Part shown: positions 31,693 to 39,365 of the stretch, piece after piece
Position numbering within the stretch: the stretch's first letter is position 1
Layout of the letters: the number at the start of each line of letters is the position of its first letter
Assembly: GCA_944324675.1 (NCBI GenBank)
Contig: CALUXE010000010.1
Location: 1-39,365, forward strand
Reading direction: 5' to 3'
DNA length: 39,365 bases
From: an uncultured Elusimicrobiales bacterium
Lineage (GTDB): Bacteria > Elusimicrobiota > Elusimicrobia > Elusimicrobiales > Elusimicrobiaceae
The notes under the pieces: generated by a model
Databases searched by the model: none
Told to the model about the DNA's origin: nothing
What the model saw: only the letters and a program-made list of their open reading frames with translations
Translations under genes and position numbers: made by a program

Positions 31693-31728
31693 TGATCTGA
31701 TGAGTTTTAATTTCGCGTTTTTTAAGGG

Positions 31729-31756
31729 GAGGCCGCCGCTTTTGTACGGCGGCCTC
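31729..31756. other. strong hairpin between adhE and rex, no U tract
   Basis: GAGGCCGCCG (31729-31738) pairs perfectly with CGGCGGCCTC (31747-31756). Neither strand has a proper T run after it, so it is not a standard terminator. It could protect the 3' end of adhE mRNA, lower read-through into rex, or mark a processing site. Confidence 0.6.
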
Positions 31757-31764
31757 TCTGATAT

Positions 31765-34425
31765 TTATTTCTTCGCGGCTTTCGCTTTTCTTTGAGCGAC
31801 CAATTCTTCCCCATAATAAGCTTTTAGGAACAGTTCCCTAATTTCGCTTACCAAAGGATACCTGGCGTTGCCGCCCGTGCATTGATCGTCAAAGGCGAGT
31901 TCGGACATTTCGTCCAGTTTCGCCAAGAAGTCGGCTTCCGGTATGCCGTAGTCTTTGATTGACTTCGGAATATTAAGCCCTCTTTTGAGTTTCTCAATTT
32001 CAAGGACCAGCTTGTCCACCTTTTGGCCTTTATCGTCTTTTGAGGTGTCAAAGCCCAAGAAATGGGCTATCTTGGCATAGCGTCCTTTGACGAAAGGATA
32101 TTTATACTGCGGGAACAAGCCTTGTTTCGTCGGTTTTTCCGTAGCGTTGAATTCTATTACATAGCTGATAAGCATGGCATTGGCCAAGCCGTGCGGAACG
32201 TGGAAGATGCCGCCCAATTTGTGCGCCATCGAGTGGCATAAACCCAAGAACGCGTTGGCAAATGACATACCGGCTATCGTAGCGGCGTAATGCATTTTTT
32301 CGCGGGCGTTGGGGTTCTGCGCGCCTTCGTCATAGGATACTTTAAGATATTTAAACACAAGCCTTAAAGCTTCCAAAGCCTGGCCCTCGGTGAAGTTCGT
32401 GGAGAATATGGAAGTATAAGATTCTATCGCGTGCACCATAACGTCCAAGCCCGAAAAAGCCGTCAGGGATTTGGGCATATTCATTACGAATTCCGGATCG
32501 ACGATGGCCATATCCGGCGTTAAGGCATAGTCCGTAATGGCGTATTTGGTGTTGGTTCTTTCGTCGGTGATAATCGTAAAGGGAGTTACCTCCGAACCGG
32601 TGCCCGAAGTAGTGGGGATAGCCACCATTACGGCTTTTTTGCCGAGCTCCGGCAGAGGATAAATTCTCTTTCTTATATCCATAAAGCGCGCGGCGATGTC
32701 GTCAAAGCTCATATTCGGGTTTTCGTACATAAGCCAAATCATCTTGCCCGCGTCCATAGGCGATCCTCCGCCCAGCGCGATAATCAAATCGGGCTGGAAG
32801 GAATCGGTGATGTGCAAAGCTTCGTGAATGGTGGCCAAGTCCGGATCGGGCTTTACCGCGCTGAATACCCTAATAGACATGCCAAGGTTTTCCAGCACAT
32901 CTCTTACCATAGCTACATAACCGAAGGTTTCCATCGATTTGTCGGTAATGATGAAAGCTCTTTTCTTGTCTTTGAGTTCTTCAAGGGCGAGCTTCAAAGC
33001 GCCTCTCTTAAAATAGATTTTCTTGGGTACTTTGTACCAGTACATATTTTCTCTTCTTTCGGCAACGGATTTAATGTTCATAAGATGTTTTACTCCGATA
33101 TTTTCGCTGACGGAGTTACCGCCCCAAGAGCCGCACCCCAAAGTGAGGGAAGGCGCAAGCCTGAAGTTGTAAACATCGCCAATGGCGCCCTGCGAAGAGG
33201 GCATATTGATAAGGGTTCTGCCGGTGTGCATCGTCTTTTGGAAAAGCTCAATGTGTTTCTTATTGGCTTCGTCCGTGTAAAGAACGGAAGTATGCCCCGC
33301 GCCGCCCAGCTCAATAAGAGCTTCGGCCGTATCTACGGCGTGCTCAAAAGAGTCGGATTTATAAAAACCGAGTATAGGGGATAGTTTCTCGTGCGAGAAA
33401 ATTTCCTCGTCGCCCACCACCGAACATTCCGCTATAAGTATCTTGGTGTGCTCCGGCACTTTTACGCCCGCCATCTGCGCTATTTTAAAAGCGCTTTGCC
33501 CGACTATCGCTGCGTTTAATTTATGGCCGTCGGGCATAATAAGTTTGCCGACCGCGGCTTTCTCTTTCTTTGTCAGGAAATAGCAGCCCCTTAAAACAAA
33601 TTCGTCTTTTACCGCTTCGTAAATGGGCGCTTCCACTATTACGGATTGCTCGCTGGCGCAAATTACGCCGTTGTCAAAGGTTTTGCTCATAATTACCGAG
33701 CTTACCGCCATTTTAATGTCGGCCGTGGCGTCTATCACTACGGGGGTGTTGCCCGCGCCTACGCCGATAGCCGGCTTGCCTGAGCTATAGGCCGCGTGCA
33801 CCATGCCGGGCCCGCCGGTGGCTAAAATCAAGTTAATGCCGGGGTGGCGCATAAGCGCGTCGGATAGCTGCATAGTGGGTTCTTCTATCCAGCCGATTAT
33901 ATTTTTCGGCGCGCCCGCTTCCACCGCTGCGTTGAGTACTATCTTTGCGGCTTCTATAGTGCATTTCTTCGCGCGCGGGTGGGGGGAAAATATAATGCCG
34001 TTCCTGGTCTTTAAAGCCAAAAGGGATTTGAATATCGCCGTAGCCGTCGGGTTGGTGGTAGGCACTACGCCCGCTATTATGCCGATAGGCTCGGCTATTT
34101 GTTTATATCCGAATGAATCGTCGTCCGTTATTACCCCGCAGGTTTTAGTGTCTTTATAACTGTTGTATATGTATTCCGAAGCGAAATGGTTCTTTATAAC
34201 TTTATCTTCCATTATGCCCATTCCCGTTTCGGCAACCGCGAGCTTGGCAAGATATATGCGGTTTCTGGCCGCGGCCATCGCCGCCGCCCTGAATATCTTG
34301 TCTACGGCTTGCTGGTCAAAGTTGGCGTATTCTTTTTGCGCCGCTTTGACTTTTTCCACTACGGCGTTAAGTCCTTTCAGCGCCGCGTCGTCGTTTTGAA
34401 TTATCTTCTTTTTGGTTTCTGCCAT
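31765..34425 (-). CDS. adhE: bifunctional acetaldehyde-CoA/alcohol dehydrogenase AdhE
   Basis: Reduces acetyl-CoA through acetaldehyde to ethanol with two NADH. The 886-residue protein is full length. The N-terminal aldehyde dehydrogenase half (about 1-440) has the catalytic cysteine C256 in DNGVICASEQ and the GVGAGNTP loop. The C-terminal iron-dependent alcohol dehydrogenase half (about 460-870) has ALGGGSPMDAGK, IPTTSGTGSEVTPF and the metal-binding histidines in GLCHSMAHKLGGIFHVPHG. GGAGAG precedes the ATG. It has a promoter with perfect TATAAT and an inverted repeat just upstream, and is followed by rex and a hydrogenase. A main NADH sink in fermenters. Confidence 0.97.
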   Translation of the reverse strand: MAETKKKIIQNDDAALKGLNAVVEKVKAAQKEYANFDQQAVDKIFRAAAMAAARNRIYLAKLAVAETGMGIMEDKVIKNHFASEYIYNSYKDTKTCGVITDDDSFGYKQIAEPIGIIAGVVPTTNPTATAIFKSLLALKTRNGIIFSPHPRAKKCTIEAAKIVLNAAVEAGAPKNIIGWIEEPTMQLSDALMRHPGINLILATGGPGMVHAAYSSGKPAIGVGAGNTPVVIDATADIKMAVSSVIMSKTFDNGVICASEQSVIVEAPIYEAVKDEFVLRGCYFLTKKEKAAVGKLIMPDGHKLNAAIVGQSAFKIAQMAGVKVPEHTKILIAECSVVGDEEIFSHEKLSPILGFYKSDSFEHAVDTAEALIELGGAGHTSVLYTDEANKKHIELFQKTMHTGRTLINMPSSQGAIGDVYNFRLAPSLTLGCGSWGGNSVSENIGVKHLMNIKSVAERRENMYWYKVPKKIYFKRGALKLALEELKDKKRAFIITDKSMETFGYVAMVRDVLENLGMSIRVFSAVKPDPDLATIHEALHITDSFQPDLIIALGGGSPMDAGKMIWLMYENPNMSFDDIAARFMDIRKRIYPLPELGKKAVMVAIPTTSGTGSEVTPFTIITDERTNTKYAITDYALTPDMAIVDPEFVMNMPKSLTAFSGLDVMVHAIESYTSIFSTNFTEGQALEALRLVFKYLKVSYDEGAQNPNAREKMHYAATIAGMSFANAFLGLCHSMAHKLGGIFHVPHGLANAMLISYVIEFNATEKPTKQGLFPQYKYPFVKGRYAKIAHFLGFDTSKDDKGQKVDKLVLEIEKLKRGLNIPKSIKDYGIPEADFLAKLDEMSELAFDDQCTGGNARYPLVSEIRELFLKAYYGEELVAQRKAKAAKK

Positions 34426-34486
34426 TGTTTGATCTCTCCGGTTTTGTCTTCTTTGAGCTTTAAGTAATTGGTATACTTATATATCT

Positions 34487-34515
34487 ATTATATTAATTTT
34501 TTATTTTTAAAGCAA
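34487..34515 (-). promoter_or_regulatory. promoter of adhE
   Basis: On the minus strand TTGCTT, 17 bp of A/T-rich spacer, TATAAT. The predicted start is near 34480, giving a leader of about 55 nt. The inverted repeat at 34528-34551 is centred about 60 bp upstream of this start, an activator-like position. Confidence 0.6.
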
Positions 34516-34527
34516 TAGTTTTGTTTA

Positions 34528-34551
34528 GCGATATTTACGTTGAGATATCGC
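34528..34551. promoter_or_regulatory. candidate operator GCGATAT-N10-ATATCGC upstream of adhE
   Basis: Perfect 7-bp inverted repeat, 12 bp upstream of the predicted adhE -35. Arms are identical to the element at 3022-3044 upstream of the macro-domain gene. It does not resemble the Rex consensus. Confidence 0.4.
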
Positions 34552-34621
34552 CGTCTGTTTTTGTAAAATTAGTATATATAATTATCCAATTAAGGATAGA
34601 TATGTTTACGCAAAGGAAAGA

Positions 34622-34650
34622 CTTTTCGCGGCGGCGTTTGGGGCGAAAAG
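34622..34650 (-). terminator. possible terminator of the cysE-PLD-nuclease operon
   Basis: CTTTTCGC (34622-34629) pairs with GCGAAAAG (34643-34650), 21 bases after the nuclease stop. On the minus strand a broken T-rich run (TCTTTCCTTT) follows, so it is weaker than the others. Confidence 0.4.
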
Positions 34651-34670
34651 GGATCGTTTTGTAAGGGTTT

Positions 34671-35168
34671 TCAGCGGAATATTTCCTGTTTGGCATATCC
34701 GTCATAGGGATAGGCCAAACCAGATTGGAGAAGACGGCGAGCCAGGTCTTCCCCGTCGGCTTTTACGTCGCAAAGCAGGCGGAAATATTTATCTCTTTCG
34801 CAGTTCTCTAAAGCTATGGCTTTGCCTTGCAAAAAATTCTCGGTAAAAGTTTTCGCTTTTTGCGCCAATCTCTTTTCCCTTTTGCTCTTGCCTTTTATTT
34901 CGGGGCAGTCTATGCCGCGCACCCTGACGGATATGTTTTTGCAAAGGACTTCTTCTTGGCAGTTTAAATTTACTTTGAAAGTATCGCCGTCATATACCGA
35001 AATGAGCCGCGGAGACAGCAATGTTTCCGTTTCAATCGGTGCGGAATATTCTTCGGGCTGGGGCAGGTTCCCTTCGGAGAAATATTGCATAAAATACAAT
35101 ATCACGGCTATTATTACGGCCGCGGCAAATTGGATTTGCTTTTTCTTGCTTAGACGTTTTCTTGCCAT
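34671..35168 (-). CDS. thermonuclease-like (SNase) protein with N-terminal membrane anchor
   Basis: A 165-residue protein with a basic N-terminus, one hydrophobic segment (about 12-28) and a staphylococcal-nuclease domain (about 50-160). Core motifs are VYDGDTFKVN (calcium-binding aspartate), VRVRGIDCPEIKG (catalytic Arg, Asp and Glu pattern), AQKAKTFTENFLQGK and DKYFRLLCDVKADGEDLARRLLQSGLAYPY with the second catalytic arginine region. It should cleave DNA or RNA outside the cytoplasm, anchored in the inner membrane or released. It begins three bases after the phospholipase D-like gene, forming an operon with it and cysE. Confidence 0.9.
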   Translation of the reverse strand: MARKRLSKKKQIQFAAAVIIAVILYFMQYFSEGNLPQPEEYSAPIETETLLSPRLISVYDGDTFKVNLNCQEEVLCKNISVRVRGIDCPEIKGKSKREKRLAQKAKTFTENFLQGKAIALENCERDKYFRLLCDVKADGEDLARRLLQSGLAYPYDGYAKQEIFR

Positions 35169-35171
35169 AAA

Positions 35172-37205
35172 TTAAAGTTGGTTTGTCAGCGCGCCGACTA
35201 TTTGCCAAGCCCAGTTCATTTCTATTTCTTCCGTCATAAGTTCGGAATCTTGGAAATCTTTTTCAAACAGGCGGGTTTCCAATTGCTTTACGAAAGCGGG
35301 GTCGTCTATGCCGAGGCTCATTTCATTGTTTATAAACAGGCTCATCTTGTCGAAATTGGCCGAACCTACTATCGCCCAGCCGTCGTATAAGGCCGCTTTT
35401 ACGTGGCTCATACCGTTATAGAAATAGACTTTTATCCCGTTCCTGAAAAGTTTATTGGCCATGGCGATATTGTTTTTTGCCATAATGCTTATATCGTTTT
35501 CGCTGGGCAGGATTACTCTTACGTCTACTCCTCTATGGCGGGCTTCGATGAGATGTTTTACTATTCTGTCGTCGGAGAAATAGGCGTTTTGTATGTATAT
35601 TCTCTTTTGGGCTCTCTTTATCGCTTCTATCTGCGCCTTGAATATTTGCGCTTCCTGCGGCTGGGTATATAAAAGACGAATGTTTATCATGCCGGGTTTT
35701 TCGGCGTTTTCCGGCCTGCTCTTTTTGCTGAACAGCTTTCTGTACGCCGCGGAGAAATCCCCGCCTATTCCGTTGAAGCTCCACGCCTCGTAAAAATTTT
35801 TTACCAATTTGCCGACTACCGGCCCCCTCAGCGCGACCATCATATCGTGCCATTGGTAGCGGTATTCTTCGCCGAAGTTCATTCCGCCGGTATAGGCTAA
35901 ATCCCGGTCTATTATGACGACTTTGCTGTGGTCGAAAGTAGCCCAGGTGTTGAGGCGTTTTCGCACTTTCACTTTCGAATTTTTCTTTAAATACGAGGCT
36001 ATGCTTTTGGGCATTACGTAATCTTTGGAGTAGTACGAGGGAGTCTTTTTGTTGTTTAGCAGAGAGTTTAGTTCGTCTACCATAACTCTAACGTCGGTTC
36101 CTTCGTTGGATTTGCGCTTGAGCATATCGGCCAGCGATAAAGAATACATATCCGTAGTGAATATATACAGCCTTATAAATATGGAGTGCTTCGCTTGGTT
36201 GGCGTTCACAAGGAAATGAGGGAAAAACTCTTCCCCGTTTATAAGCAGTTCGGCGCTGCCTTTGTAGACTTCTTTGGATATTGTTTTGTCCAGAAAATTG
36301 TTGAATTCCGCAAGATCCATAGGCTGGGCGTTTTCGTTTACGGGGGGGATTTCGCCTTCATAGTCCGGGGTAAGCGGAGCCATGGCGCTGTATATGGAAT
36401 TTTTGCCCAAAGACAAAAGCCTAAACGTGGAAGTAAAAGGAGCTTTTATTATCCCGAATATGTGGCTTTTGATTAAAAACGAATATATAAACGATATGGA
36501 AAACCCCAGCTCAGTCATTTGCTTTTTCAGCTCGAAATATTCCGGCAGGGTTAAGGTGAGCGCGAGATTATTTTCCAAATCTAAATATATATAGGGCTCC
36601 ATGGGTTTGTTTTGGGTGGGAATTAAAAATCTTTTGTCGGTTATTTCCGCGATTTGCAGATCTTTTTTTATTGCGGCGAGGAACAATTCCGTAAAGCGGC
36701 TTTCATTGATTTTGCCTACGATTTGTATATTCTCCGGCAGTTCCGTAAGCAGTTTAAAATCGGCCTTGCCGTTTTCGTCACGAAACAATACCCCTTCAAA
36801 GCCCTGTATTATTACTATTACGCCTTTGCCGTCGCCTTGCGGAATCAGAGTTTTAAAAAAATCCGTTATTATGTTTTCAAATCCGCCCGATACGTATAAT
36901 ATTTCCTTTTTGCGGGCGGTTTCGTCCTTTACGGACTTGGCCGCGCTTAATTGCGTGCGGTAATAATTGTCCAAAGGGTTGGATTTTTCTTCCGGTAGTT
37001 TTGCCTTCAGATAGACTTCATTGTCTTCGTAGATATACTTTATGTAGATGCTGTCGCGAAGCAGGAAGACCTCTTGAGGAGCGGTTTTGTAATTGTCTAC
37101 CGAAGAGAGGAAGGAAACTTTCTTTTTCGCCGTAGAGGAGCAAGCGCAAAATAATAAGATAAGCGCCATTGAAAAGTATAATAATTTTTTTGTAATAATC
37201 GTCAA
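35172..37205 (-). CDS. phospholipase D/cardiolipin synthase-like lipoprotein
   Basis: A 677-residue exported lipoprotein: basic N-terminus, hydrophobic stretch, lipobox ending at cysteine 22. Residues 30-300 form an unrecognised domain. The C-terminal half holds two phospholipase D domains with complete HKD motifs, H426-K428-D433 ([10 protein letters not shown]) and H601-K603-D608 (HVKAALYDG), each followed by the expected G-x-x-N segment (GGMNFG, GSANFD). Such enzymes transfer phosphatidyl groups (cardiolipin synthesis) or cut phosphodiesters. Start codon is TTG, overlapping the cysE stop, with GGAAG upstream; an ATG at residue 13 would leave too short a signal. The lipid anchor and nuclease partner suggest a periplasmic or surface enzyme. 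Confidence 0.87.
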   Translation of the reverse strand: MTIITKKLLYFSMALILLFCACSSTAKKKVSFLSSVDNYKTAPQEVFLLRDSIYIKYIYEDNEVYLKAKLPEEKSNPLDNYYRTQLSAAKSVKDETARKKEILYVSGGFENIITDFFKTLIPQGDGKGVIVIIQGFEGVLFRDENGKADFKLLTELPENIQIVGKINESRFTELFLAAIKKDLQIAEITDKRFLIPTQNKPMEPYIYLDLENNLALTLTLPEYFELKKQMTELGFSISFIYSFLIKSHIFGIIKAPFTSTFRLLSLGKNSIYSAMAPLTPDYEGEIPPVNENAQPMDLAEFNNFLDKTISKEVYKGSAELLINGEEFFPHFLVNANQAKHSIFIRLYIFTTDMYSLSLADMLKRKSNEGTDVRVMVDELNSLLNNKKTPSYYSKDYVMPKSIASYLKKNSKVKVRKRLNTWATFDHSKVVIIDRDLAYTGGMNFGEEYRYQWHDMMVALRGPVVGKLVKNFYEAWSFNGIGGDFSAAYRKLFSKKSRPENAEKPGMINIRLLYTQPQEAQIFKAQIEAIKRAQKRIYIQNAYFSDDRIVKHLIEARHRGVDVRVILPSENDISIMAKNNIAMANKLFRNGIKVYFYNGMSHVKAALYDGWAIVGSANFDKMSLFINNEMSLGIDDPAFVKQLETRLFEKDFQDSELMTEEIEMNWAWQIVGALTNQL

Positions 37206-38038
37206 ATTATATCTTCCGTTATCCAGGTATTTGCGGCGACCACCGTACCCGGCGCTATTTTTACCGGGCCTAGAATAGCTGCGCCTGCGTAAATTGTGAC
37301 ATTGTCCCCCACGGTCGGGTGTCGTTTAAGTCCTTTTTTAGCTAGGCCGTTTTCGTCTTTGGGAAAGCTTTTCGCGCCCAAGGTTACTCCTTGATATATC
37401 TTTACGTTGTCGCCTATTTCTGTAGTTTCGCCGATGACTACGCCCGTGCCGTGGTCTATAAAGAAACTTTTCCCTATTTTTGCGCCTGGGTGAATATCTA
37501 TTCCCGTAAGGCTGTGGGCGTGTTCGGTTATAATTCTGGCGATAAGCTGCAAATTGTTTATATATAGGAAATGAGCCATTCTTTGTAAAGTTATGGCCAA
37601 GAGCCCTGGATAGCAGAGCATAATCTCGTAATAATTTTTAGCGGCGGGATCGCCGTTATATGCGGCTTGAATGTCGCTTATCGCCAAATTTTGCAGGCGA
37701 GGAAGTTCCTGTTCGAAGCGTTTAACCAAAATTCGCGCTTTATTGTCCGCCGATTTGGCTTTTGCTTCCTGCCCGGAAAAGCATAGGTGGTGTTTTATTT
37801 CTCGCTGTAATATGTTTAGATTTTTGCGCAGTCTTTTGTCGAAATTGTTCAGTTCTCCCTCTTTCGAGCTTAATCTGGGGCTGATGGTATAAAGGAACAG
37901 AGCGTCTTTAAAGAAAGTGAAAGCTTTCAGTATCGCTTGTTTGTCGGGGAAAAAATCCCGTCTGGAACAGGACACCGCCATAGAGGAGCTTTTAATATTC
38001 TGCGTCAACAGACGCGCGGTATCTGATATATTTTTCAT
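37202..38038 (-). CDS. cysE: serine O-acetyltransferase (CysE/EpsC type)
   Basis: Acetylates serine from acetyl-CoA, the first step of cysteine synthesis. The 278-residue protein has a helical N-terminal domain and a C-terminal left-handed beta-helix of hexapeptide repeats (about 175-275). Diagnostic segments are [21 protein letters not shown] with the catalytic histidine region, [32 protein letters not shown] and the C-terminal loop after GAAILG. The N-terminal extension resembles EpsC-type enzymes. First gene of an operon with the PLD-like and nuclease genes. No ribosome site; TAGAAT six bases before the ATG. No cysK nearby. Confidence 0.92.
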   Translation of the reverse strand: MKNISDTARLLTQNIKSSSMAVSCSRRDFFPDKQAILKAFTFFKDALFLYTISPRLSSKEGELNNFDKRLRKNLNILQREIKHHLCFSGQEAKAKSADNKARILVKRFEQELPRLQNLAISDIQAAYNGDPAAKNYYEIMLCYPGLLAITLQRMAHFLYINNLQLIARIITEHAHSLTGIDIHPGAKIGKSFFIDHGTGVVIGETTEIGDNVKIYQGVTLGAKSFPKDENGLAKKGLKRHPTVGDNVTIYAGAAILGPVKIAPGTVVAANTWITEDII

Positions 38039-38044
38039 AAGATA

Positions 38045-38050
38045 ATTCTA
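38045..38050 (-). promoter_or_regulatory. -10-like box (TAGAAT) six bases from the cysE start
   Basis: On the minus strand TAGAAT-TATCTT-ATG, without ribosome site and with a weak -35. It lies back to back with the promoter at 38061-38069. Confidence 0.45.
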
Positions 38051-38060
38051 CTAAATTTAT

Positions 38061-38069
38061 TGCTATAAT
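38061..38069 (+). promoter_or_regulatory. extended -10 promoter (TGC-TATAAT)
   Basis: TGCTATAAT fits the extended -10 pattern perfectly; no good -35 is seen. The start would be near 38076, just before AAGGAGG and the ATG at 38091. Confidence 0.5.
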
Positions 38070-38090
38070 CTACTTGTAAGGAGGCGGAAA

Positions 38091-39233
38091 ATGCCATATG
38101 AACGCGTCTTGAAAGAGAGTATGTCCACCAAAGGGATAATAATGAAATGGTTTAAACTTATCCCCTATGCCGCCTTAGCTTCCTTAAAGCAGAGCGCTTT
38201 GTTTGCGCTTTTCAACGCTTTCGCGGTATTTATGTCGTTTTCTTTTTACGAAAAAGACAATCCCGATTGTTTTTTCAACATAGCTATGATTTTATCCCTT
38301 TTTTCTCTGGGGGTTAATTTTGTTTTGGGGTACAGTTCCGTAAAACTTATGCAGGATGGCGTCAACGGCCAAAAGCAGGATGTTTTGGGCGCCGTAATTC
38401 TGACGGTCAAAAAGATAATAATAATTTTTTCGTCCTTTGTTCTTTTGGCCGCGGCAATCTATTTCACGCTGCTGCCCGCTATGTATTTAAGCGGCGGATT
38501 TAGGAATTGGTATCTTTTCATGGCGGCATTGGTATACGCTTTCTTCTCGCCTTACATCATATTTTACCCTTGGATGATAATGTTGGAAGACAAAAGCGTA
38601 TTTGACTCTTTCCGAGCCAGCTACCATTTGGTTAGGAGCAGGTGGATAAAATACGCGTTGTTGTTTTTTCTTTCGGCGTTGATATTATTTTTCGCGGTTA
38701 TGGGGATAATATTTGTCGCGGGTTTTATAAGCGTGAGGATAAATTGGGACGTCGCTTTGTCTTTATGGCGGTTAAATCAATTCCTTGCCGACGCGATGCC
38801 TTTCAACATAAAGGCGGCGCTATTGTTTACGGAGATGGCTTCCTTCGGTTTTAAAGCGGCTTTTAGTCTTACCGCTTTTATGTTGTTTTCCTTATACATG
38901 GCCTTTTTGGGTTTTAATATGTTTGTTCTGATATTGGCGATAAGTTATAAAACGCTTAACGATTATGAACTTATAGTCAGCAGAGAGCCTGAAAAAGAAA
39001 AAGAGCCTGAGGAGCGGGATAATTTTGAAGTAACGGCCCTTTTTAAGAATGTAAAGGAAATTACCATAGACACCAAAGAAACGGAAACTTTCGACGACAG
39101 CGCCATAGGCCACCTTAACCGTAATGAAACTTTGCGCCAATTCAATAAGGAAGACGAGGATACCGCCAATTTCGGACGGCCCAAGTATCTTGTGCACGAA
39201 TATCCCGATCCCGAGGATGACGAGAAAAAATAA
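38091..39233 (+). CDS. polytopic membrane protein with acidic cytoplasmic tail, unknown function
   Basis: A 380-residue integral membrane protein with about six or seven hydrophobic segments (roughly 25-50, 58-82, 100-128, 134-160, 185-215, 235-260, 265-300). The SVFDSFRASYHLVRSRWIK segment before the fifth hydrophobic stretch resembles the conserved loop of the glycerophosphodiester-phosphodiesterase membrane-domain/DUF975-like superfamily, a weak hint only. The last 80 residues are soluble, very rich in Glu, Asp and Lys, with repeated acidic patches, and are probably cytoplasmic. AAGGAGG lies ideally before the ATG. Divergent from cysE by 52 bp. I cannot assign a function. Confidence 0.8.
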   Translation: MPYERVLKESMSTKGIIMKWFKLIPYAALASLKQSALFALFNAFAVFMSFSFYEKDNPDCFFNIAMILSLFSLGVNFVLGYSSVKLMQDGVNGQKQDVLGAVILTVKKIIIIFSSFVLLAAAIYFTLLPAMYLSGGFRNWYLFMAALVYAFFSPYIIFYPWMIMLEDKSVFDSFRASYHLVRSRWIKYALLFFLSALILFFAVMGIIFVAGFISVRINWDVALSLWRLNQFLADAMPFNIKAALLFTEMASFGFKAAFSLTAFMLFSLYMAFLGFNMFVLILAISYKTLNDYELIVSREPEKEKEPEERDNFEVTALFKNVKEITIDTKETETFDDSAIGHLNRNETLRQFNKEDEDTANFGRPKYLVHEYPDPEDDEKK

Positions 39234-39286
39234 ATTTATTGGATGGCCATGTCGTAGGGCTTAAATTTGTTAATTTGCCCGAGCGG

Positions 39287-39327
39287 TTGACTTGTTTTTT
39301 TTTTTTTTTTTTTTTCTCCAGTATGGC
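39287..39327 (+). promoter_or_regulatory. second TTGACTTG box followed by 21 Ts
   Basis: TTGACTTG at 39287-39294 is identical to 172-179 and is likewise followed by a T tract, here 21 Ts (39295-39315). A possible -10, TATGGC (39322-39327), lies 29 bp from TTGACT, too far for activity; losing about 12 Ts would restore a 17-bp spacer. No gene follows within the window. Between the stop at 39233 and this box lies an imperfect GGGC/GCCC hairpin (39258-39281) that may terminate the upstream gene. Confidence 0.4.
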
Positions 39328-39365
39328 TTCTTGGAAAAGGGGTTTCTTTTTTGTCCAAAACGCAA

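Noticed and set aside
33803-34467. Several 78-118 codon plus-strand frames opposite adhE
   Set aside because: Shadows of the adhE coding bias on the opposite strand, with no ribosome sites.

Overview
The window looks like chromosome from a Gram-negative, fermentative anaerobe, most plausibly an Elusimicrobiota (Elusimicrobium-like) bacterium. This is inference from gene content: lipid A, Kdo and heptose genes, a MacAB-TolC type exporter and many lipoproteins point to an outer membrane. AdhE, alanine dehydrogenase, Rex and a monomeric [FeFe] hydrogenase point to ethanol, alanine and hydrogen forming fermentation, as known for Elusimicrobium minutum. No rRNA, tRNA, CRISPR or insertion sequence was seen.

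Layout. 1-1250: a secreted cysteine-rich protein of unknown family behind a promoter whose spacer is a 12-T tract. 1250-3150: about 1.9 kb without a convincing gene, holding an AT-rich island with repeated palindromes, an orphan promoter and a 25-bp repeat. 3150-4145: macro-domain protein plus a uracil/hypoxanthine-DNA glycosylase-like gene. 4328-5731: two divergent lipoproteins. 5719-8815: nadA, nadC and a PLP aminotransferase. 8910-10031: ald. 10161-16250 (minus): envelope operon lpxL-like, gmhB-like, DUF3108 lipoprotein, heptose kinase, kdsB, pyrG, divergent from lpxK (16383-17474). 17698-18702: DnaJ/CbpA-type co-chaperone. 18907-20422 (minus): an isolated phage terminase pair with its own promoter. 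20554-22315 (minus): two glycosyltransferases. 22401-22988: TPR lipoprotein. 23069-27478 (minus): TolC/MacA/MacB-like export operon. 27703-28551: dTDP-4-dehydrorhamnose reductase. 28732-29459: MerR-type promoter, membrane-anchored cupin and a decayed carboxymuconolactone decarboxylase-like gene. 29505-34425 (minus): adhE, rex, [FeFe] hydrogenase. 34671-38038 (minus): cysE, phospholipase D-like lipoprotein, thermonuclease-like protein. 38091-39233: polytopic membrane protein. The end carries a second promoter-like TTGACTTG followed by 21 Ts.

How the genes work together. PyrG makes CTP, which KdsB uses to activate Kdo. The heptose kinase and GmhB make heptose precursor, LpxK and the LpxL-like enzyme finish lipid A, and the GT9 and GT2 enzymes probably extend the core. 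AdhE, the hydrogenase and Ald dispose of reducing equivalents, and Rex, which senses NADH/NAD+, lies in the same-strand cluster.

The most interesting signals are regulatory. (1) The only two very long homopolymers noticed both follow the same TTGACTTG box, suggesting phase-variable promoters. (2) Six transcription-unit-leading genes have a -10-like hexamer ending 5-6 nt before the start codon and no well-placed Shine-Dalgarno site, suggesting leaderless mRNAs. (3) Inverted repeats with identical arms lie just upstream of the predicted adhE and macro-domain promoters. (4) An orphan consensus promoter reads into an ORF-less palindrome array.
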